Part shown: positions 56,839-64,000 of the stretch, in pieces
Layout: each line of letters begins with the position of its first letter
Numbering within the stretch: the stretch's first letter is position 1
Assembly (NCBI GenBank): GCA_003013855.2
Contig: PVNU02003892.1
Location: forward strand, 1,984,001-2,048,000
From: Liriodendron chinense
Lineage: Eukaryota > Streptophyta > Magnoliopsida > Magnoliales > Magnoliaceae
Length of the DNA: 64,000 bases
Direction of reading: 5' to 3'
Translations under genes and position numbers: made by a program
The notes under the pieces: model-generated
Databases searched by the model: none
What the model was told of the DNA's origin: nothing
Seen by the model: the letters and a program-made list of their open reading frames with translations, nothing else

Positions 56839-57149
56839 TGGGCCCACTTACTAACCCTACTCCCTCTCTCAGTTCCCATCATATTAGGCGGCATGGTGGG
56901 GAGAGAGGCCCTATCGTGCGATTCTCCCACCAGTGGGAAAGATGCTTATTGGAGACAGTTAGTCTTAAATCTCAGCAATTTGTTAGGATTTCAAATCATG
57001 AATTTAGGAAGATTTGGAATGCATTGGATTTCAAATCCTCCTCTTCAGTTTCACTACCAAACACAAAAAGGTGTATGTTGGATTTCAAATACTCTCAAAT
57101 CCACTTAAATACTGGCTGCCAAACAGCATGTAAGACTCTTCTAATAAGA

Positions 57150-57440
57150 TTTATTTGGACATTTTATTTTTGGCAAATTATGCTTTATATGAGCTTTACA
57201 ATTTTGGGTAACTTCTATTAAAGTTAGAATTTTATAATTTTGGGTAATTTCAAATTAAATTTTTTTCTCTATTAGTGATGTAATTAAGAAATCATACACA
57301 TTAGACATTATTCAATAAAATATTTAAGTTTTTTTTCTATTATTATTTCTTATGAATTCAAGAATTAGCTTATGAATTTAAGGTTTCAATCGCTTGAGGA
57401 AGACGGTGATCTTCCTCATCACATTTTCACACTCTTTTCT
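57150..57440 (+). repeat. LTR fragment of the old gypsy family, opposite orientation
   Basis: Reverse complement of 44585-44760: AATTTAAGGTTTCAATCGC, TTGAGGAAGACGGTGATC, TATTCAATAAAATATTTAA and TTTGGGTAATTTC match in order. No internal sequence adjoins, so it is a fragment. Confidence 0.65.
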
Positions 57441-58332
57441 ACATCAAATAATATACAAGAAAAATACTATATTTTAAAAATAATGTTAAAGAAATATTAT
57501 ATTTTAAAAATCTCCCTAGAAATAGATTCAAATAATATCCAAGAAAAATATTAAATTTTAAAAATAATGTTAAAAGAACATTATATTTTAAAAATCTACC
57601 TAGAAATTGCTAAGATATTTGTCGGTAGACCTGAGTGAACCATGGGGCATCCGATTAGTGGACCAAACGGCAACCCATGTAGATTATTACATGGCTTTAC
57701 TCCAGCCAAATAATTAGGTGGTTCACACATTTATACGAGGAAATGGATTACAGACAACGACAACAGATATGCAGCCTGCCTGATGAGTGGACCGGCTTGA
57801 TTTGTGGGCTTGGTCATGTGGCCCAAGTGTGAAGTATCATGGAAATAGTTAATGGTGCTCAACGCTGATGTCGGATTTAATTATTAGGCACTCAATCCGC
57901 ACGTGTGGATATGAGATTCTAGCCATTCATAATGTGGGTCCTACCATGAATGGCCAACGGAGAAAAATTACATTGCTGGGACTACTTCCAACCACTCGAT
58001 TGTAATCTTCTAAAATTAATCACTTGGTTAAGGGAACCCACCGGAGCTGTAGTGAAAGCAAGTCTTCATAGGACAATTGTCAATGCTTATGTACCGAACG
58101 TGGGTGATCTATCCATGACTAAGATTAAGCTTGGGTGAAACTAAGTGGAGGTCCGAACCGACTGATGTTAAAGAATCAGCGGATGAGTTGTGGTTAGGGG
58201 TAAAATGTCACTCGAACCGACGGTCACCTGACTAATATTGTATTAACTACCCGATCCAGATCTACCTCAGGGGTCAAGGATGAATGGTCCAGATCTCACA
58301 TATATGCAACACAAGTAAACAATTTTTATTAT
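57441..58332. other. No gene; short AT repeats and unique sequence
   Basis: 57465-57600 holds two to three repeats of ATATTTTAAAAATMTNCCTAGAAAT and related AAAAATAATGTTAAAG words. The rest has short frames only, with no recognised feature. Confidence 0.4.
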
Positions 58333-58610
58333 TATTATTATTTTTTTTTTTTTTTTTGAGGAAAAGGCTTCATCTTGATTTTATTCAAAAGAAAAAAAGG
58401 AAGACCAGGAACAAGCTCATTCGGGTGTGTCTACAAAAAGGACGGACTGCACCTATCATATACTTCGAAGCAGTAAAACATATATATAGCCTAGGCAGCC
58501 CTTGAAAACTATACACTACAAAAAAGACAAACCCAGATCCTCATCTAAGCTCTAGTCCACCTAATAGCACCTACCCCGGCATTGTCCATGGCGAGTGTGT
58601 ACAGTGTTTA
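58333..58610 (-). mobile_element. LINE 3' end with A-tail
   Basis: On the minus strand the sequence ends TTTTGAATAAAATCAAGATG, then AAGCCTTTTCCTC and an A-run of about 17 (+ strand T-run 58342-58358). This is the layout of a plant LINE 3' end. No RT sequence is retained in the short 5'-truncated piece; the upstream limit is approximate. Confidence 0.55.
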
Positions 58611-58814
58611 ATAACATTGTTTGTTATTCTGTGTCTGATGCTTTGGAAAAAAAAAAAAAATCATTTTGCTTGTAAGTAACTGCGGGCCCACCCATGAGCA
58701 GCCAGTGGTATTTAGGTATCAAGCAATAAGTATCCGTACGTAGCTTTAAATGCAAATTGGTAGATTTGGTAGTGTCCAAGGGAAGTGGATTGCGTGGCTG
58801 GTGTATTGAGGTCA

Positions 58815-59262
58815 GCAAGTTATGTGGGCCCCACAAAGAGGTATGTGTTATATCTAAACCGTCTGTTCATTTTGCGAGATCATTTTAAGGATCTGTATAA
58901 AAAATGAGATGGATCCAAAGCTCAAGTGGACCACACTGCAGAAAGCAGTGGAGATTGAACGTATACCATTGAAGCCTTCTTGGAGGTCACAAAAGTTTTG
59001 GATCAATCTGATATTATTTTTTTACCCTTTACCCACTTCCGTGTGACCTTATGAACAGTTTGGATGGACAATAAACATCATGGTGAGCCCTAGGAATGTT
59101 TTAACGGTGAGAATCATTGTCCCCACTGCCTATTGTGGTGTGGTCCACTTGAGTTTTCAATATGACTCATTTTTTGGATCATGCCTTAAAATGAACTCGT
59201 CAAGTGGATGGATGGTGTGGATATATTAAATACATCATTGTGGGCCCCACAGAACCTTAATC
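58815..59262. repeat. Long-arm foldback repeat (MITE)
   Basis: Left arm AAGTTATGTGGGCCCCACAAAG with ATCTAAACCGTCTGTTCATTT; right arm GGATGGATGGTGTGGATAT with CATCATTGTGGGCCCCACAG. The inner blocks AAGCTCAAGTGGACCACAC and GTGTGGTCCACTTGAG pair. Same family as the intron copies. The segments 58560-58790 and 59285-59510 flanking it are near duplicates of each other (GTACAGTGTTTAATAACATTG; GAGCAGCCAGTGGTA; TCAAGCAATAAGTATC). Confidence 0.75.
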
Positions 59263-59649
59263 TTTTTTGGAATATTTGTACATTCATGGTGCTCGATGTA
59301 TACAGTGTTTAATAACATTGTGTTTGTAATTCCGCGTTCGATGCTTTGGAAAGAAAAAAGATAAAAAAGAAAAAAGAAAAAAAAAATCATCTTGCTTGTA
59401 ACTGCGTGGACCACCCATGAGCAGCCAGTGGTAGTTAGGTATCAAGCAATAAGTATCAGTACGTGGGTATGCGACTTTAAATGCAGATTGGTAGATTGGG
59501 TAGTGTCCAAGAGGCAGCTCCCTCTGCTACTGATGCAGCTGATTTGATTTTTACAGCAAGATTGCAATCAGATATGGTCTCATATGAAGGGACGCGGATT
59601 GCGTCCTACCCCCGCCCGTCTCCCGCTAGGAACGGACAGGAGCTTTGAG

Positions 59650-60035
59650 TGGCCACTGTGATTTACGGACTTCATCCATACCATCTGTCCATTTTTCCGT
59701 GCTATTTTATGGAATTGGACCAAATTTTAGGTCAATCCAAGGCTCAAGTGGACTACACCACAAGAAGCAGTGTTGGTAATGATTCTCACCTGTTGAAACT
59801 TTCCTAGGTCCCACCGTGATGTTTATTTTCCATCCAACCTATTCATAAAGTTGCATAGACCTGGATGAAGGCAAAAAACAAATATCAGCTCAATCCAAAA
59901 CTTTTGTGGCTCCTAAGAAGTTTTCAATTGTGAGAATTTAATCCCTATTGTGTGGCCCACCTGTGTCTTGGATCTACCTCATTTTTGGGCCTAGTGTGGA
60001 TAAAACATATACATAATGGTAGCCACTCGAAGCTC
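59650..60035. repeat. Foldback repeat (MITE), decayed
   Basis: Left arm CCATACCATCTGTCCATTTT and CCAAGGCTCAAGTGGACTACACCAC, centre CACCGTGATGTTTATTTTCC, right arm TGTGTCTTGGATCTACCTC; the outer right arm is shortened. Confidence 0.55.
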
Positions 60036-61509
60036 TTGCCCCTTCCCAGCTGGAGATGGGTGGCGTAGGACACAATCGGCGTTCCATATAAAGCACGTCT
60101 AAAAGTTGGTTGGTTAAAGACATATTCAAGTAAGATCATTTTCAATAGCAACCTACCATCCAAGTAAATTCTGCCACCCAAAGTTAGAAGAAGTTTGGTG
60201 GCAAGAGAGATAGAAGAAGCTTCATGAAAAAGGAACAGTATCCAATCCACATCCCAAGATTTTGAGATACTAACAGTCCCTTACTGTGCTAAAAGGGCCT
60301 CGCCCTAGCCCCAGCCCCAGGCTCTAAATCTAACCACTCCATCTGCAACGGATGAAACATGACTTTAAAAGGTGCCTTTAAACTATGCATGAAAGTCGAA
60401 TGAGATCCACTCAAATATCTTTAAATTATTCATCCTTTTATATAATAGTGACCTACTTACACCTGCACCTTTGGCACAGTGATTGACTGAGTGATGATAA
60501 CGTCATTTCAACTATGAGGTCTTCTCAACATAGGGGGTGGCTAACATTGAAATGTGAGTTACAGTGTGGATGTGTATACTAACAGTGGGATGTGTGTACT
60601 AACCCGAAAAAATAAAAATTAAATAAAAAAAACTTACTTCACCTATTGGACAGGGCCAATGGGCAATGGGCCATGCCATTCGTAATTGGTCGTGGTCTGG
60701 CCCTACCTGGACACGAGGTGTAGATTTCAAACATGTGCCTCACTTGAGGCTAACTTTCGGGGCCAAAGCCCTAACAAGCATAATTTTATAAGTGCACGGA
60801 AAGAGTGCATTCATGTATATATATTACGTATTATCGTCGTCATGCATATGTATATATTATCCATGCCGTCTATCCATTTTTACATATCATTTTAGAACAT
60901 GACCCCAAAATTGAATCATATCCAAAGCTCTAATGGATCATACCATAGGAAATAGTGTTACAATCTATGAGCCAAATCAAATCGCGCTTTGAGCTGAGCT
61001 GAGCCAGCATTGCCCTGCTTTGAGCTTGGTTTGTTTTTTCTTAAACAAGCTTGACTACTAAGCTTGGTTGGTTTGAACTTCTATCCAAGCCAATCCAAGC
61101 AGAGCTTTTTCAAACCAATCCGAGCTGGGCTTTTGAGCTACCTTGGTTTGTGCCCAGGCTCTACCTTTAAGGCATTGCTTGTACCATGCTTTGGGGTAGT
61201 ACACAATTCTGGTCCTCCTCTCCTCCCATCTTGTGAGATTTGATTGGACAAAAGGCTGTTGTTTTGTTCGCAGGATAAAGAATCCCTCATGTCATAGGTG
61301 AAGGAAGCACAATCCAAGCAAGGCCAAGACCCAGTCCGCATCCTCCTTTACAACTTAGTAGTAGTACAGATTGTTGCACTGCTCGTGAGTCTAAGCTGTC
61401 CAATTGATGGGTTGATGGCCCATTGTGAAAAAACCGCTCTGATTAAATAAAAATAGCATACGATTAATAAATTTGACTGCTTATACTTCTTTTCATTATT
61501 ATTATTTAT
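60036..61509. other. No gene recognised
   Basis: Contains an eroded foldback arm (60840-60960) and a GAGCTGAGCTGAGC / GCTTGG-rich stretch (60990-61145) that resembles the sub-terminal parts of hAT-type elements but has no clear ends. Frames are short. Confidence 0.4.
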
Positions 61510-61685
61510 GGGTTAGTTCACACACCCCATTGTTAGTACACCCACCCACCCCTGTTAGTCACATCACAATGTTAGCCACCCCTACTATGGGAGTATGGGA
61601 ATCGATACCAAGAGCTCAGTGTTGAAACTGAGGCTATCTTCACTGTCTGCCACTTGAGCTATGGACCTGGGCGTCTTTTTATTAT
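61510..61685 (-). mobile_element. tRNA-derived SINE
   Basis: Minus strand: CCATAGCTCAAGTGGCAGAC fits an A box and GGTATCGATTCCC a B box, separated by about 40 bp. A body follows with GGGTGGGTGGGTGTACTAAC, similar to the fragment at 8865-8965. Confidence 0.65.
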
Positions 61686-62684
61686 TATTATTAGTGAGGC
61701 TGGATCCACTTATAAAGCTTTGTACGTTAAGCTCAACCTGCAACCCCATGTGTGGATCCGACCACAATATGTGAATGACATCCAATCCGTCCATGATGTG
61801 GGCCACACAAAGGACCATCCCAATTGCAATACCTAGAGTTAAAATCCTCCCAGATTGTCTGTGGGGCCTACTGTTTTGTATGTACCATTGAATGAGCTCA
61901 AAAGATGCAGCCCGCCATGAGGAATAGACAATTCAAAACCACCTTATTTAAAAGGTTCTAGGAATTATTTTACACAGTGTGGCCCACCTGAGTTTTGGAT
62001 CCACGTGTTTTAGGGACATTTGGAAATGACAAGATTAAGCTGGGCTTTAAATGGCCCAAAGTTATCAGCCAAGGTCTAAGAATGAGAGATTGTATGGTCC
62101 ATTTAATAATCAGGCCCATTCTGGCCCATGAACATCAGAAAGAGAATCTTTCTAGTGGAAAATTTCATTAGGCTCAGATTGGCCAATCATACAACTATTT
62201 ATTAAATGGATTGTACAGTGCCACATTTTCTTTCTCTCTTTAAAAGAACAATTCAAGTATTATTTCCAGTATTTCTATACCAATTCAGGACTGATTGGCC
62301 CAGTTACGGCCCATTCCAAACTCTGGAACAAAGTGTAACCGCCCTACCACCAGAGGTAGACTATTCGAGGTGATCGGAACTATTCACCTGATGGGCACCA
62401 CAGAAAATGGGCTAGGGTGAGAGAATTGTACTACTATGATGAATGACAGATGACATAAAACTGAGTAACGCAGGTGGGAGGAAGGCAGGCAGGCCCAGGT
62501 GGGCCTCGGGATATAAGCACAACAGGCTGATCATCCATAAATTTCAGGCCCAGTTAAGAAGCAGGGTGGACGGGTCCAAGTTTTGAGACACCGTTCAACC
62601 AAGACCCGAGCAAGCGCTCCATCGGGTTTGAATTTCAGGCCAACAAAAGAAAGGGTCCATTGCCACCTTTGGTAAACAAGGGTC

Positions 62685-62757
62685 TCATTGGCACTTAAAC
62701 CCAAGACTTTAGTGTTGAAATGCAAAGTGTCTACCACTGAGTCATGCCTCAAGACCC
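62685..62757 (-). mobile_element. tRNA-derived SINE head
   Basis: Minus strand: GGCATGACTCAGTGGTAGAC (A box) and TCTTGGGTTTAAGTGCC (B box, decayed) with TTTCAACACTAAAGTC between, closely matching the + strand SINE at 13333 (TTTCAACACCAGGTC). Confidence 0.6.
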
Positions 62758-64000
62758 TGATTTCTCTGACCTATTTATGCACCAGATGAGAAAAATAAAG
62801 ACAGTATTTAAGGTGGAATAAAGCAAGAATAAAACGTCTCTCTTGAAAATGGTTGCTCGAATGCATCTGAAGGTATTCCAATGAAATATGTTTGGACCTT
62901 AGCCTTTGAATCTGGGCCAGCTTCCAATGTTCCAACCAGTTTATATGAAAATTCTCATTTTGTTTGATAGAAAACCAGCAAATAAAAGAGCTGAATTGAT
63001 TATTCCAACTCTTGAAAATTTTGCTCTTTTGCTTGGAACTGTGAATATAACCTTTTTATAACCAAAGGCTTGAAATAATTAATATGAATTTTTTGGGCAC
63101 ACCACAAGAGGATTCCTACCAAATAAAAGGCATGGGATATTGAAAAGACCTCAAATCCAGCTGCTAGAGGCCAATGTATGTTTGGGGTCATTTGGTTGAT
63201 GGTTAAATAGTTTTAATTGGTGGTACATGGATGCACATGGGTAAAAGGGTTACTTGGTAACAATGGTAACTGGAATCTATGTGAAATAGAATGCGGTAAA
63301 ATCATGAAAATTGGAATCCTCTCAAAAGGTTGAGAATCAAATGCAAATACTAGAGACGTTGGATTTTTTAAAGTGGGCCAACTTTTATTGCCCACCCAAG
63401 GCTCAAGAATTTTCTTATTTTTTTGCCAAAAGTATGTTATTTCAATGGGCTTATTGTAATTATTATGTCTAATGTCACATATACTAATTTAGAATATTAA
63501 GATTGACTTACTTAATGCATTTCAATTATAGGCATCTAAACATAATTTTTGAATTCCATAGTATTTTATTATAGGCAGCCAAACAAAATTAACGATTTCA
63601 ATTCACATGGATTCCATTTACTATGTAATTTGGATTCTAGAGTATTCCAATTACAAGCATCCAAACAAGCCCTAATTGCAATGCTTGCCAGGATGTATTT
63701 AAGATGACCAACTCTCAAGACAAGCAAAAAAAAGATGAACAAAGTTCACTTCTTACTTGCTCCACCATCCATCTTTTGACGACATGTGCAAGCAACACAT
63801 TTCTAGGAAGTTTGATGGCCACAGAATAAAATAGCTAATCCAAAACATCATAATCAAGATATCGTGACCAAGGCAGCATGACCCAAAGCATAACTTTGAT
63901 TGCCTCCAAATGACCCCAGCTGTCTTGATTGAAATAAACTACGACGCATTTGGTTTGATGCAATTTATTAGGAATCCAAACGCAACATCCCACTTACCAC
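62758..64000. other. No gene; MITE-like sequence at 63520-63680
   Basis: 63520-63680 has CAATTATAGGCATCTAAAC, TATAGGCAGCCAAACAAA and CAAGCATCCAAACAAGCCCT, the same terminal style as 35880-36088. The rest contains short frames and nothing recognised up to the window edge. Confidence 0.4.

Larger units (their letters stand above)
50966..56843 (-). mobile_element. Near full-length Ty3/gypsy element, CRM-like chromovirus, degenerate
   Basis: LTRs at 50971-51642 and 56170-56838, initiator-Met primer site at 56158-56168, gag-protease-RT-RNase H-integrase in order on the minus strand. Flanks TGGGA (50966-50970) and TGGGC (56839-56843) match at 4 of 5 positions. The host sequence rejoins as CATCATGGTGGG / GCCCAC, i.e. 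a foldback-repeat arm was the target. The integrase frame runs through the polypurine tract and 73 bp into the 3' LTR, as known for the CRM clade of centromere-associated elements. About 13 premature stops make it non-autonomous. Confidence 0.9.

Overview
This is plant nuclear DNA, almost certainly from an angiosperm with a repeat-rich, low-gene-density genome. Evidence seen directly: several plant-type LTR retrotransposon families with initiator-Met and Asp tRNA primer sites, LINE, SINE, CACTA and hAT-type remnants, and one intron-containing bHLH-like gene. Many copies of a long-arm foldback repeat with GTGGGCCCCAC / CATGATGTATG arms are scattered from end to end; from memory such repeats are abundant in woody magnoliids and relatives, but I cannot identify the species.

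Layout. 0-9.4 kb: an LTR cut by the window edge, a CACTA transposase relic, a retroelement relic carrying a putative-gypsy-type domain, foldback repeats and an 897-bp hAT-type element. 9.4-21.7 kb: no host gene found; foldback arms, a SINE and three hAT-type elements of 532-550 bp within 2.7 kb. 21.7-28.2 kb: the only host gene recognised, a four-exon bHLH-like gene on the + strand whose 4.5-kb last intron is packed with foldback repeats. 28.5-50.3 kb: nested and rearranged retrotransposons: a divergent solo LTR, a LINE relic, the 5' half of a Ty1/copia element (+) holding a solo LTR, an internally deleted Ty3/gypsy element (-) interrupted by a 6.8-kb non-autonomous LTR element (+), an unassigned 2.7-kb stretch, then the 3' half of a copia element (-). 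51.0-56.8 kb: a near full-length, stop-riddled Ty3/gypsy element (-) with features of the CRM chromovirus clade. 57-64 kb: LTR, LINE, SINE and foldback fragments, no gene.

The most informative observation is that the two copia halves, about 15 kb apart and in opposite orientation, look like one insertion split by an inversion. They tile across the integrase/RT boundary with almost no loss, both outer flanks carry the same 5-bp target duplication (ACCAT), and the two far sides of the breakpoints look like the two arms of one foldback repeat. A second pattern is a CG-rich dyad (arms CCGACCGGTC / GACCGGTCGG) repeated in the U3 of otherwise unrelated LTR families. I found no CRISPR, operon or other prokaryotic system; the window reads as an ordinary plant intergenic landscape with one gene.
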